13,981 nt of DNA from Clostridiales bacterium (GCA_018376855.1 JAHAAN010000039.1:1-13981), one strand, 5' to 3'; counted from the stretch's first letter, positions 1 through 6,532 are shown. Notes: generated by a model from the sequence alone, not told the origin. Made by a program: numbers and translations.

Positions 1-438
1 ATCTGCACTGAATGCGAAAAAAAAGAAACCGAAGTCATTCCGGTCATAGTACCCACGGAAGCAGAAAAGAAAGCGATGGCTTTAAAAGTTGCCCGGAAAA
101 TTGCCGATTCAATCACGCCGGGAACAGATTTGGAGCGTGTAAGCCAAGCAGCGCGGATTGTTTCCGCCTACTGTTCTCAATGTATTTATACCACAGAGGG
201 CAAAGACTACCGCCAAGCCTACGGTGTATTCGTCAAAGGCGAGTATTCCTGTGCCGGTGCCACCCGCGCATTAGGAATGGTGCTGGAATGCATGGGCTAC
301 AAATGGGAGCATGCCAACGAAAACAAATGGGCACACCAATGGTGCATTTTAATAATGGATGGCCAAACCGCCTTTGCCGACGGACAAATCGGCCTTGTCG
401 GCTACGGCGAACATCCATACGCCGAACGAGTCGATTAA
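1..438 (+). CDS. Transglutaminase-like domain protein, C-terminal part (5' end outside window)
   Basis: The frame is open from base 1, so the gene starts left of the window; the ATG at 76 is internal. About 145 residues are visible. The first few contain a CxxC pair (Cys-Thr-Glu-Cys), perhaps the end of a zinc ribbon or lipoprotein linker. The rest looks like a transglutaminase-like cysteine-protease fold: a nucleophile-type Cys in GEYSCAGATRAL (codon 250-252), a His in WAHQWC (codon 334-336) and an Asp in FADGQ (codon 379-381). That gives the Cys-His-Asp order of the family. In Clostridia such domains usually occur in secreted or surface proteins of unknown substrate, often with repeat or SH3 domains at the N-terminus, which cannot be seen here. 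A strong terminator follows at 525-564. The family call rests on the triad and its spacing; substrate and location are unknown. Confidence 0.65.
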   Translation: MCTECEKKETEVIPVIVPTEAEKKAMALKVARKIADSITPGTDLERVSQAARIVSAYCSQCIYTTEGKDYRQAYGVFVKGEYSCAGATRALGMVLECMGYKWEHANENKWAHQWCILIMDGQTAFADGQIGLVGYGEHPYAERVD

Positions 439-524
439 AGCATTCCATCCTATGGCTCAAAACTGCAAAACAGGCGGTTACTTCTTATTCGAAGTGCGAT
501 AACGAAGTATTTATGTATTTTTGT

Positions 525-564
525 AAAACGGCGGCACAGTCTTTCGACTGTGCCGCCGTTTTTT
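525..564. terminator. Intrinsic terminator, probably bidirectional
   Basis: A perfect 17-bp stem (arms 525-541 and 546-562, GC-rich core GGCGGCACAGTC) closes on a TTTC loop and runs into six T at 559-564. It ends the + strand transglutaminase-like gene. The left arm starts with AAAA, so the - strand transcript also gets a short T run. The hairpin could therefore also stop reading of the - strand recombinase remnant that ends at 569. Confidence 0.9.
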
Positions 565-568
565 GTTG

Positions 569-1176
569 TCAGGCTGTTTTCTTTTTTGCGTTCTGCATAC
601 CAAGTCTACTGTCAAGAACAGCGCAGTCCTCATCGGCAATATTGATAACGCCAGCCGCCTTGTAGTAAATTTCAATTTTCTGCGTCCACTGCTCTTGTCG
701 AGAGCATGTACCACGATTTTGTTAACCAAATCATTCAGGATTGCAACGATTAGTTCTTCGTGATCGGTGTACTTGCGCACATTCTTCAAAAACTGCTGAA
801 GATCGTGCTGTTCCTGCTCGCCGCTGTCAGTCAGTTCCTAAAAATCAAGAATTGCCGCTTTGACATTCTTCTGCCCTGTTTCACACTCGGAAGAAAGCTT
901 GACAAACCATTCCGCCGAAAGCCTGCCCGAAACTCTCCTCTTAGATTCGCTTGAAAAGCGGATCCAAAGTCCTCATCTCTGCGTTTGAGCGTTAAATATC
1001 TACCTTTGTTTTTTCACCGACATCAGGCGTTCAGCGTTTGCTTTTTCCTTTTTGACAAAGACCGCTTCAAACTGCCGAATATACGAGAGCACGCCCTGAA
1101 TGTGCCGAAATATAAGCCGATTTAGAGCAACTGCTCGAATATAGTGCTCTGTGCAGGCTCCATTTTCAACCCTCAC
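569..1176 (-). pseudogene. Large serine recombinase, C-terminal remnant (Tn1549/TndX-type)
   Basis: Only the last ~200 codons of a large serine recombinase can be followed, and they change frame several times. Reading from 1176 down: one frame gives ENGACTEHYIRAVALNRL, typical of the end of the recombinase zinc-ribbon region, followed by a coiled stretch (YIRQFEAVFVKKEKANAERL), and stops at TAG 1000-1002. Other frames then give TLDPLFKRI and SGRLSAEWFVKLSSE. After a further TAG comes KYTDHEEL...NDLVNKIVVHALDKSSG, the conserved C-terminal (DUF4368-like) segment. A last frameshift leads to KIEIYYKAAGVINIADED and the natural TGA at 569-571. The catalytic N-terminal resolvase domain is missing, so no activity is possible. 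Its 5' end abuts the MATE remnant at 1176-1178. It probably marks a former transposon or integrative conjugative element. Confidence 0.8.
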
Positions 1177-1177
1177 A

Positions 1178-1927
1178 TTAATAGTGATATATTTTCTTGT
1201 ACTTCTTCACAAGGACTAAACCAATCATCTTAAATTTCCTTTCGGCAAGAATACGCTGACTGTCAAAAAGCAGTTTAATACCCCACAGATAATAAAACTG
1301 TTCTTTAATAACAAATGCAAATTCTGCTTACTCCTTTTTCCGTAATTATAGCTTATTACAGGCGAAACACCCTGAGCATATCCCAACCCCAAAGCAATAA
1401 GTATAAAGTCTATATACATCATCATTCTAATAGCGGACACTCCGTTTACACCCAAATATTTCATCATAATTGTATTGAAAAGGATTGTTGTTATGCCGGA
1501 AGAAATATTTGTTACCATTTCACTTGATCCATTCACGACGGTATGAGACAATACCCTTATATTCACTGGAAGAAAAAATATCAATGGGGTTAAATAGTCT
1601 ATACACAGCTTGGAAATATCCTTATTCGCCCCTAAAAATAAAACCATATTTTCTTTGAAAGCAAATAAAACAAGAAACAAGAAATACAGACAAAAGACAA
1701 GAAACAATATATTCAAAGATAGATTTTTTCTTGCTTCTTTATTCTTATTCATCCCCATTTTTGCGGATATTATGGCAGTTGTTCCTGTTCCAATCATTGT
1801 CCCTATGGCGATTAACATACCTAAAATGGGATAGACGATATTTACTGACGCAATAACCATTGCTAATATGCTTGGAAAGAAAAATTTAATTACTCCTTAT
1901 ATTTATTTTGAAATCCAATTCATTCAT
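1178..1927 (-). pseudogene. MATE family efflux transporter, decayed (MepA-like)
   Basis: The original start is visible: ATG at 1927 behind AGGGGAGC (1935-1942) gives MNELDFKINIRSN, then TAA. A frameshift leads to IKFFFPSILAMVIASV in the main open frame. That frame jumps straight to NIVYPILGMLIAIGTMIGTG. In intact MATE proteins a segment of transmembrane helix 1 and loop lies between these, so about 20 residues seem deleted. A second apparent deletion lies between TPLIFFLP and LSHTVVNGSSEMVTNIS (end of the N-domain and linker to the C-domain). After GYAQGVSPVISYNYGKR the frame ends at 1225. The true C-terminus GLVLVKKYKKIYHY appears in another frame and ends at TAA 1178-1180, so most of the C-terminal helices are also gone. 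Intact MATE exporters use Na+ or H+ gradients to expel cationic compounds and are about 440-460 residues. This one cannot be functional. Confidence 0.8.
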
Positions 1928-1943
1928 TAAAATTGCTCCCCTA

Positions 1944-2027
1944 TTATCTGCCTTTCAATTCTTTTTCAAAAACAGTATTAAACAATGTGATAGCATCAAC
2001 CATTTGTTGAATCCGGCCACTTCCCAT
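1944..2027 (-). other. 27-codon open frame upstream of the MATE remnant, unrecognised
   Basis: An ATG at 2025-2027 opens a short frame (MGSGRIQQMVDAITLF...) that ends at TAA 1944-1946, 16 bp before the MATE start. It has no clear ribosome binding site. It may be the last piece of a decayed gene, for instance a regulator in front of the transporter, but I do not recognise it. The surrounding 2028-2190 shows scraps of protein-like sequence in changing frames and nothing I can assign. Confidence 0.2.
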
Positions 2028-2190
2028 TATGTTAAATACCCTATGCTCCAATTATAATTTTTAGATTTTTCTGCAATATACCATCCTGATTGTCCTTACC
2101 ACTTGTTTTCAAAACCTTCGTTGCGATACCTCATTACTTCAGTAAGCGCCTGTTTTTTTACAGCTGCAATCTTTTATATTTACTATAAAA

Positions 2191-3210
2191 CTATATTTCC
2201 TTTCCCATGAATCTTTTGGGCGGCTTCCCGAAATTCGCCATTTTAACCGCCTCAACAATTTCTTCCTTACGCTCTGCTGCATCAGACAAATCACAAACAA
2301 CATCATTCAAATCATAAGGTCCGTTGCGAAAATGCCCGACTGAAGCTCCGCGAAACTCTCCGTCGATCAATAGGTATTGCAACGGTTCGTGATCATATGC
2401 CAAATGATCGCATAGGGGTTTTATCTGCACTTTTAAAATATGCTCATAGGATTTATAAAGAAAGTCGTTTCTATGGATGGCATAAACAAAACGGCACCTC
2501 TTTGGAATATAGGTGTTTAAAAGCTCCGCATCTGTCCTGAGCAAATAACCTCCGTTAAATTCTTCCAATATCTTTTCTGACACAAGTTCTCTGACCGCTA
2601 TGCCGATTTCTTTTTCCGGAAGTTTATAAAATGATTTTGCCATAGCGATATCAAACAAAACGTTTCGGTAAGCAAATCGCCGAAGAACAGCTTTTAAAGC
2701 TTCCTTTCTATTAAAACTTTCTTTATTTACATTCGGAAACATCTCCCCGAAACGGCACCAAGCACGATCCCACTCACCGTCATACTGGTCTTCATAAACC
2801 AAAAATGCTTCCTGCAAACGATGCAGAATGGGTGTAATAGTCTTTACAAGCAGCCCTGTTTCCTCTTTGATCTGCTGAATATTAAGAGGACCCGCATGTT
2901 CAATCAATTCAAGAATTCGCAGCTGCATCTCTGTCGGATTCGTCAACGGCTTACAATAAAGCGCAGCAAATAATTCTATGTCCTCCGGCACAATCCACCC
3001 AATAGTTCCACCTGCAAAGCGGCCTTTAATCAACCTGCGCTTAAGCTGCCTTTGTCTATTAAATGCAAGGTCATCAAAGTCCGCGCGAAACACAAGCGTA
3101 GGAGGCTGCCCAAAACCGTTCCAGTATACGTTCTGCCCCGGCTGCATATCCCGATATAACTCTTCATATTCCCTTTGATCAGCCTTACTTATAAAAAACT
3201 GCCGTTCCAT
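2191..3210 (-). CDS. Winged-helix DNA-binding protein, possibly YcaQ/AlkZ-like (HTH_42)
   Basis: This is an uninterrupted frame and the only chromosomal gene in the left part that looks intact; it is about 339 residues from the ATG at 3210. A helix-turn-helix/winged-helix stretch lies near residues 98-140 (PTEMQLRILELI...LNIQQIKEETGLLV...ITPILHRLQEAFL). It is followed by VYEDQYDGEWDRAW and, further on, FAYRNVLFDIAMAKSFYKLP. The layout recalls the PF06224 family (winged-helix proteins including the crosslink-repair DNA glycosylases AlkZ/YcaQ). The N-terminal part carrying the AlkZ catalytic Q-x-Q/Q-x-D motif is not seen, so glycosylase activity is doubtful. The start is uncertain: in-frame starts exist at 3300, 3252, 3249 (GTG, weak AAAAGG) and 3210, none with a good Shine-Dalgarno box. 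The frame extends to 3414, but beyond 3362 it overlaps a Cys-rich remnant in another frame, so the long form is unlikely. Confidence 0.6.
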   Translation of the reverse strand: MERQFFISKADQREYEELYRDMQPGQNVYWNGFGQPPTLVFRADFDDLAFNRQRQLKRRLIKGRFAGGTIGWIVPEDIELFAALYCKPLTNPTEMQLRILELIEHAGPLNIQQIKEETGLLVKTITPILHRLQEAFLVYEDQYDGEWDRAWCRFGEMFPNVNKESFNRKEALKAVLRRFAYRNVLFDIAMAKSFYKLPEKEIGIAVRELVSEKILEEFNGGYLLRTDAELLNTYIPKRCRFVYAIHRNDFLYKSYEHILKVQIKPLCDHLAYDHEPLQYLLIDGEFRGASVGHFRNGPYDLNDVVCDLSDAAERKEEIVEAVKMANFGKPPKRFMGKEI

Positions 3211-3361
3211 ACGTAAAGATATAAATTTCGACAAATTCACATTAATCACCATGCCTTTTTGAAATTGCAGCCGTTTTGCCCGCAGCCGAAACTGTACCAT
3301 GCTTTGTGCGAAAAAACAAATACCGGCGTAAAAGAAACTCTTTATCCTATTGCTTTTATTC

Positions 3362-3637
3362 CTATTTCCAAACGTCGCCCTGTTTGATCCGTTCTCCACG
3401 AGGAGCATCACCATGTATCAGATCACAAAAATATCTCATCAACAATTCCTTTGGAATCTCTGAACACTTACAGCAATGAATAATCGCTTCATTTGGTTAG
3501 CAAACCATCACCGGATACTCTCCATGAAATGGATGACCGGCTCTTTCAATACGCCCTCCACAACCATAAACCCTCTTATGCTCACACCCTGTACAATACA
3601 GATCGCATCTTAAATCCGCTATGATATTTCTCTCAAA
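3362..3637 (-). pseudogene. Small Cys-rich (DUF3795-like) protein, one in-frame stop
   Basis: Reading down from about 3637, one frame gives ERNIIADLRCDLYCTGCEHK, then VYGCGGRIERAGHPFHGEYPV, then a TAA directly after MVC. The same frame continues past the stop with IIHCCKCSEIPKELLMRYFCD and ends at TAG 3362-3364. The paired cysteines (CDLYCTGC, GCGG, CCKC) and the C-x-E-x-P-x-E-L pattern resemble small zinc-binding-type proteins such as DUF3795. No good start codon remains at the 5' end, so the gene appears inactivated twice. It lies directly upstream of the winged-helix gene on the same strand and may once have shared its transcript. Function unknown; the family name is a guess from the Cys pattern. 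Confidence 0.5.
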
Positions 3638-3908
3638 TTTTTTGATTTTTGACTATTGAAAGAATATCAAACATAACAATGATGTTGCTTGCTTATAGAC
3701 ACATTCCAAAAATATTTTCAAAAATTCGTCTTGTTCTTATGATTATTTTCAGAAATACAATATTAAAAATCATACCTTGCAACGCTTTCGTATCATTTTT
3801 CTTTTATCTTCTCACTAAAAACAACAATTTATAAAAAAAGAATAAAAGAAATAACAATTAGGGAAAGAAAATGATTGTTTTTCCTCAGCGCGAATGTTCA
3901 TAGGCGAC
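3638..3908. other. AT-rich intergenic stretch without a recognisable gene
   Basis: Very AT-rich sequence between two decayed genes. I see no ribosome binding site with a plausible frame. The + strand frame at 3649-3834 has low-complexity hydrophobic content and no Shine-Dalgarno box. An imperfect palindrome sits near 3860-3884 (GGAAAGAAAA...TTTTTCC); its meaning is unclear. Confidence 0.5.
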
Positions 3909-4337
3909 TTAAAACTCAGTAATACTTTTTAATGATTTTGCGATAGCAACCCAAAAATCATTATAAACACCATCTTTTTACACCATACCATGTCAATTCT
4001 TTGTAGTAGCGCGAAACCAAACAAACTGTGCTATTTGAAATATCAACTCCGTCAACAAGTTTACTAGGAGCTTTTTTATTGAATCAAGAATTATCTCTGT
4101 TAAAAAACGCATACCTATACAGAGAGGCTTCATTTACCCTGTTCTTCAATAATTGAACATGATAATAATTTTCAATCAGTTCACAAACCGCAACCATTAG
4201 TAATGATTTATCGAATCAAATATTTGCATAAGATAAAATTTTTCTTTTCCACCCATCGGTATTTTTACCAGTTCTCATTGCATGCAACATTTTTCTGTAA
4301 TTATAATATATTAACTGTTTATAAATTTTACTTTATC
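3909..4337 (-). pseudogene. Unrecognised decayed gene, read through two TGA codons and a frameshift
   Basis: A single frame from about 4337 to 3961 reads like a real protein: YYNYRKMLHAMRTGKNTDGW, ILSYANI, then TGA (4216-4218), FDKSLLMVAVCELIENYYHV...NRVNEASLYRYAFFNRDNS, then TGA (4084-4086), FNKKAPSKLVDGVDISNST...RYYKELTWYGVKRW. It stops at TAA 3961-3963. A neighbouring frame continues with YNDFWVAIAKSLKSITEF and stops at TAA 3909-3911, so a frameshift near 3970 probably separated the natural C-terminus. Possible starts are ATG 4288-4290 and 4276-4278; neither has a Shine-Dalgarno box. The mixed amino acid use, unlike a random AT-rich frame, is the evidence for former coding. I do not recognise the family. 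It ends the host side of the prophage junction. Confidence 0.4.
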
Positions 4338-4535
4338 TCACAATTTATTTTTAATATCAGCATACAATTTCAATGTTGCATTGTTCTAAACGTTCTAAAA
4401 ATATTGTAAAAAAGTTTGTATCATGGATAGCGCATATTCTGTTTCTTTACTTTTGTTCATCAAATGATGCTAATTGACTAAAATTTAAGATTGTCCCTTG
4501 TTACAATAACAAGCAACACTAAATCCAAATGAACC
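4338..4535. other. AT-rich stretch, no gene seen
   Basis: Nothing supported was found on either strand between the decayed gene and the tRNA terminator. The short + strand frame at 4203-4409 reaching into it has no ribosome binding site and low-complexity composition. Confidence 0.5.
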
Positions 4536-4571
4536 GAAGAAATAAAGCTTCCCCTTTTGAGAAAGCTTTAT
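4536..4571 (-). terminator. Probable terminator of the tRNA gene
   Basis: On the - strand, ATAAAGCTT (4563-4571) and AAGCTTTAT (4542-4550) form a 9-bp stem around a 12-nt loop. The stem is followed by TTTATTTCTT. It lies about 50 bp beyond the CCA of the tRNA fragment and on the same strand. It most likely terminated the original tRNA transcript before the prophage split the gene. Confidence 0.5.
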
Positions 4572-4622
4572 CTTTACAAAAACCAAGTGTTCATAATTCA
4601 AATCTCTCATGACACTCACATA

Positions 4623-4667
4623 TGGTACGCCTGATGCGATTCGAACGCACGACCTTCAGAGTCGGAG
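4623..4667 (-). tRNA. 3' half of a tRNA gene, probably tRNA-Arg(CCG); prophage attachment site
   Basis: Read on the - strand, the segment fits a tRNA from the anticodon loop onward: loop CTCCGAC (anticodon CCG at 4663-4665), stem strand TCTGA, variable loop AGGTC, T arm GTGCG-TTCGAAT-CGCAT, acceptor strand CAGGCGT, discriminator A and encoded CCA (4623-4625). Upstream of the loop the expected pairing strand TCAGA and the whole 5' half are absent; AT-rich phage DNA takes their place. This is what remains at the far end of a prophage after a tyrosine integrase recombines in the anticodon loop of a tRNA. The identity Arg is inferred from the CCG loop and the acceptor/T-arm sequence and should be checked against the full tRNA expected beyond the right edge. 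Not a functional tRNA by itself. Confidence 0.75.
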
Positions 4668-4721
4668 TTATAAATTTCTTTTAATACAGCTTATAATGTA
4701 TTTTAATAAACTCCGAATTTC
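4664..4721. repeat. Inverted repeat at the attachment junction
   Basis: CGGAGTT at 4664-4670, at the tRNA anticodon loop, is matched by AACTCCG at 4715-4721 in inverted orientation, with AT-rich extensions on the inner sides. A second weaker inverted pair (AAATTTCTTTTA near 4672 and TTAAGAAATTTTA near 4729) overlaps it. These could be integrase or excisionase contact sites, or simply hairpins in the phage attachment region. Confidence 0.35.
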
Positions 4722-4780
4722 TCGCATTATTAAGAAATTTTAATTTTAATTATCATTTTTATTTTTGCAGTTTGAAGTCA

Positions 4781-4813
4781 AAATAAACGCCAAATAAACG
4801 CCAAGCAAACGCC
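4781..4813. repeat. Three tandem 11-bp repeats, likely integrase arm-type sites
   Basis: Units AAATAAACGCC (4781-4791), AAATAAACGCC (4792-4802) and AAGCAAACGCC (4803-4813) are contiguous; the third differs at two bases. They lie about 115 bp from the tRNA fragment, on the prophage side. Short direct repeats at this distance from the core are the usual form of arm-type binding sites for tyrosine integrases. The function is inferred from position; the integrase is not in the window. Confidence 0.5.
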
Positions 4814-4901
4814 TCGTTCTATGTGTTGCATAAGCATAATATAAATATTATCATATACTGTTAAAATAATCAACTTTAATCTTGTTAGCACCTCAGTAAA
4901 A

Positions 4902-4930
4902 CAAAAAAACAAGGGGGCTTTCGCCCCCTT
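4902..4930 (-). terminator. Terminator of the phage late operon
   Basis: On the - strand an 8-bp stem AAGGGGGC / GCCCCCTT with a GAAA tetraloop (4911-4930) is followed by TGTTTTTTTG. It stands about 45 bp after the holin stop codon and is the last element before the attachment region. It fits the end of the tail-lysis transcript. Confidence 0.92.
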
Positions 4931-4975
4931 TTACAGTATCCCCCGCATTCAACCGCGATCGGATTGTTACGCTGA

Positions 4976-5197
4976 TTACTCAACAAGGGAATCATCTGTT
5001 TTTACTTCCGGCAAACCCGCAATGCTTGTCAATACCGAAAGAATTCCCGCAAGCACAGATGCGCTACACACTGCGATCCAATTTACTTCGCCCAACACCG
5101 CGCTTGTCCCGATTGTTGCAACCGCTGTTTGCGCAACGGTTTTTATCGCTCTAATTCCTGCCGCTTTGATCCATGTTTTCAACTTTTCTTTTGACAT
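4976..5197 (-). CDS. Phage holin
   Basis: This 73-residue membrane protein is the last gene of the late operon. A basic N-terminus (MSKEKLKTWIKAAGIRAIK) is followed by two hydrophobic segments, about residues 17-36 and 41-61, and an acidic tail (EVKTDDSLVE). The size, the two helices and the place after the endolysin match small phage holins of the Dp-1 type (PF16938). The family is expected to open lesions in the host membrane so that the endolysin reaches the cell wall. The ATG at 5195-5197 was chosen because GGGAGG lies 7 bases upstream; the in-frame upstream ATG would overlap that box. Spacing to the preceding gene is 14 bp. A strong terminator follows. Confidence 0.8.
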   Translation of the reverse strand: MSKEKLKTWIKAAGIRAIKTVAQTAVATIGTSAVLGEVNWIAVCSASVLAGILSVLTSIAGLPEVKTDDSLVE

Positions 5198-5211
5198 AGT
5201 AATACCTCCCA

Positions 5212-5517
5212 TTATAATTTAGATAATTGTTCACGCTCAAATCTTTCAAATGCATTAAGTGCTTTCTCATATTGCGCTATGCCTTCCTCTATTTCACCGT
5301 TTGGCTTACCTCTTTTAATAGCCATAGCGGATGCATAAGCAAGCTTAGCAGTTGCAAGTTCCAATTCTAACGTTACATACGATTCTTTTTCCCGCGTTTT
5401 TGTGCGTTCATCGTCCATTGTATCTCTCTTTTTTTGCACCCGCTGAATGTAAAAAATCGCAATGCCGCTGATTATAGCCGGAATAAGCCCTATTAAATAG
5501 CTCAATATATCAATCAT
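5212..5517 (-). CDS. Small one-TM lysis-module protein, function unknown
   Basis: The product has 101 residues. One hydrophobic helix (about residues 4-24, DILSYLIGLIPAIISGIAIF) is followed by a very charged stretch (QRVQKKRDTMDDERTKTREK) and a long amphipathic, probably coiled-coil helix to the end. The start ATG (5515-5517) overlaps the endolysin TGA as ATGA, which suggests translational coupling. The GTG at 5526 sits only 3 bases from the AGGAGG box and is less likely. Its place between endolysin and holin suggests a role in lysis, such as a second holin, an antiholin or a spanin-like partner, but no family is recognised and its charged soluble tail is larger than usual for a holin. The topology is N-terminal anchor with the bulk in the cytoplasm or outside; the sequence does not decide which. 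Confidence 0.75.
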   Translation of the reverse strand: MIDILSYLIGLIPAIISGIAIFYIQRVQKKRDTMDDERTKTREKESYVTLELELATAKLAYASAMAIKRGKPNGEIEEGIAQYEKALNAFERFEREQLSKL

Positions 5518-6506
5518 ACCGCCCACTTGCCTCCTAAAGCCATGATTGTATTTTTCCCGGCTATTCCGTCAACGGTCAAGCCTTTTGCCTGCTGAAATGC
5601 CTTTACAGCCTTTTCTGTGTTTGTTCCGAATTCGCCGTCTGCCCCAGTGCTTCCACAGGAATATCCCTGCGCAATAAGCGCGGTTTGCAGGGCTTGTACA
5701 TCTAATCCCTTATAGCCTTTTCTGAGGTTGCGCGAAACGCTCCACACAACGGTTTCATACCACACGCCGCCTAATGCTGTTATGGTATTTTTACCCGCGA
5801 TTCCATCCACTTTAAGACGATTTTTGCGTTGGGAATCCTTTACCGCATTATAGGTCTTCGTCCCGAAATCTCCGTCCTCCTTAAGATCGTCTCCGTATTC
5901 ATTAAGTAAACGCTGCAAGTATTTAACATCATCCCCCTTACACCCCTTACGCAATAGACGCTTAAAAATGATTTCTTCCGGCTCGTCCTTTTCGATTTCA
6001 GCCTTGAAACACTCCGGTCTGCCGTATTCGTTCCAGCCGCCTTTGCTGAGCGGACGTTTTACCACGCCGTAAGCTCTACCCCGCGCCTCAATGACGTTCA
6101 GATCATCATCCACGACATACCCAATATGGTAAGCTCTTTTTGTCCCCGTTGTGTAGCGTTTAAACACGAAATCACCCTTTTTAACGTGGTTTTGCTGTAT
6201 TAACGTACACATACCCATAAGCCCGTTGGCGTTTTTATCACTTGGAATAATATTTTGAAGGTTATAAAGCCAATACGCACCCAGCCCCGAACAATCAAAA
6301 GCACGCAAGGTCTTTTCGTACCCAGCGGCAACTGCCGCACGATATGTTTTTAAAGCGTTTGTTTGGTGTAAGCCGCTTTCCTTTGATTTTATCCACGCCT
6401 CATTTACCGTCGGGTAGCCCTGCCCTTGCGCACCCCATATGTAAATGCTATGGTTTTTTACTTGATCTTCAAGGTATGCGATAAAATCCTTTAATGTTGC
6501 ACTCAT
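5514..6506 (-). CDS. Phage endolysin: NlpC/P60-like (CHAP-like) catalytic domain plus two peptidoglycan-binding domains
   Basis: The product has 330 residues. The N-terminal domain (about 1-170) carries Cys72 in FDCSGLGAYWLY, typical of NlpC/P60 peptidases, and His127 in RAYHIGYVVDDD. Glu140 in VIEARG could fill the third position. Such enzymes cut the stem peptide or the amide bond of peptidoglycan. Two PF01471-type peptidoglycan-binding repeats follow (about 183-247 and 258-328). Both share the core GDFGT/GEFGT...AVK...VDGIAGKNTI, and the second ends the protein. There is no signal peptide, so export depends on the holin. Start ATG 6504-6506 follows TAGGAGGGAACAAC. The stop overlaps the start of the next small gene. 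It follows the tail genes directly and belongs to the lysis cassette. The exact bond cleaved is unknown. Confidence 0.9.
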   Translation of the reverse strand: MSATLKDFIAYLEDQVKNHSIYIWGAQGQGYPTVNEAWIKSKESGLHQTNALKTYRAAVAAGYEKTLRAFDCSGLGAYWLYNLQNIIPSDKNANGLMGMCTLIQQNHVKKGDFVFKRYTTGTKRAYHIGYVVDDDLNVIEARGRAYGVVKRPLSKGGWNEYGRPECFKAEIEKDEPEEIIFKRLLRKGCKGDDVKYLQRLLNEYGDDLKEDGDFGTKTYNAVKDSQRKNRLKVDGIAGKNTITALGGVWYETVVWSVSRNLRKGYKGLDVQALQTALIAQGYSCGSTGADGEFGTNTEKAVKAFQQAKGLTVDGIAGKNTIMALGGKWAV

Positions 6507-6532
6507 GTTGTTCCCTCCTAAAAATAAGTAGT

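Noticed and set aside
12..665. Long + strand frame overlapping the transglutaminase-like gene
   Set aside because: It is out of frame with the recognisable protein, is Arg/Ser-rich, and runs through the terminator hairpin.
3211..3414. Extended N-terminus of the winged-helix protein
   Set aside because: It has no ribosome binding site, its composition is unlike the rest, and it overlaps the Cys-rich remnant in another frame.
4084..4218. TGA used as a sense codon (alternative code) in the decayed gene
   Set aside because: All intact genes in the window use TGG for Trp and some end with TGA, so decay is simpler.
4203..4409. + strand 68-codon frame rich in Phe/Tyr
   Set aside because: It is antisense to a protein-like decayed frame, in AT-rich DNA, with no Shine-Dalgarno box.
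4623..4720. Complete tRNA gene with an intron-like insertion
   Set aside because: No 5' acceptor or D-arm sequence pairing with CAGGCGT is found upstream; the phage context explains the truncation.
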